The notes below the pieces were generated by a model. That model ran no database searches. It was not told where the DNA came from and worked only from the letters and a program-made list of their open reading frames with translations. The position numbers and the translations under genes are program-made. Below, in pieces: positions 22,273 to 22,381 of a stretch of DNA of 22,381 nucleotides. The DNA comes from an uncultured Collinsella sp. (GTDB lineage: Bacteria; Actinomycetota; Coriobacteriia; Coriobacteriales; Coriobacteriaceae): the NCBI GenBank assembly GCA_900540985.1, contig UQIC01000036.1, forward strand, positions 1-22,381, given 5' to 3'. Positions within the stretch are counted from its first letter, which is position 1, and the number at the start of each line of letters is the position of its first letter.

Positions 22273-22325
22273 ATTTGCGCGTCAAATCGCGTCTCGTTGA
22301 CACGTAAAATGACGCGCAAATTTTT
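22273..22325. repeat. 12-bp inverted repeat followed by T run
   Basis: ATTTGCGCGTCA (22273-22284) and TGACGCGCAAAT (22310-22321) are perfectly complementary around a 25-base spacer that contains a weaker inner pairing (CGTCTC / GACACG). Five T residues follow at the right arm (22321-22325), so it could be a terminator for an unseen transcript, but the spacer is long. Function uncertain. Confidence 0.6.
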
Positions 22326-22381
22326 AGGCTCTGTTAGACCAAATTTGACACGATCGGCTGTTCGTCGAAGCGGAAAATAAT

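Noticed and set aside
22081..22381. Partial coding frame at the right end
   Set aside because: About 100 codons are open on the plus strand, but they cross the nested palindromes, have no start with a ribosome-binding site and contain no motif.

Overview
The window looks like chromosomal DNA from a gut-type actinobacterium of the class Coriobacteriia, most like Collinsella. This is inferred from the G+C-rich coding sequence, the lactose-PTS gene content and the style of the proteins; no marker gene is present to prove it. Apart from one ATPase gene and one membrane-protein gene at the left, the window is a large phosphotransferase (PTS) lactose / beta-galactoside island with many intergenic repeats.

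Left part (1-5400): four 33-bp tandem repeats run in from the window edge and end at the promoter of an AAA+/DUF4143 ATPase. Two minus-strand operons of the tagatose-6-phosphate pathway follow: lacX-lacC (epimerase-like protein and tagatose-6-phosphate kinase) and lacA-lacB (galactose-6-phosphate isomerase subunits). Each operon ends directly against a copy of the same ~140-bp two-hairpin repeat. lacD (tagatose-bisphosphate aldolase) is absent from the window. A membrane protein of unknown function (5399-6430) lies between lacAB and lacF.

Middle and right (6600-21850): three LacI / EIICB / 6-phospho-beta-galactosidase modules stand in a row. Module 1 is lacF (the only EIIA), lacI1, lacE, lacG. 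Module 2 is lacI2, a divergent GH1 enzyme, then EIICB-2. Module 3 is lacI3, EIICB-3, GH1-3. In each module the repressor gene is divergent from the transport/hydrolase pair, and every EIICB/GH1 pair is separated by a strong hairpin. The probable flow is: shared EIIA LacF phosphorylates three different EIICB permeases; imported phospho-galactosides are cut by three GH1 enzymes carrying the 6-phosphate-binding S-W...K-R-Y motif; galactose-6-phosphate then goes through LacAB and LacC.

Two layers of regulatory DNA can be read. (i) LacI-type palindromes with an ACGT core whose half-site differs by module (CGTTGCCATT, CGTGCTCATT, CGTTGTCATT), matching different residues at the two specificity positions of each repressor recognition helix. 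(ii) A 10-bp box, consensus CCGTTCACCG, present as direct repeats exactly 21 bp apart upstream of five units (lacA, lacF, lacE, GH1-2, EIICB-3); this looks like the site of a common regulator not encoded here. In addition, eight copies of a 45-bp-core imperfect palindrome, at ~80-bp period, form arrays (2, 4 and 2 copies) at gene ends; I do not recognise this family. The last 300 bp hold no confident gene but contain two striking inverted-repeat structures.
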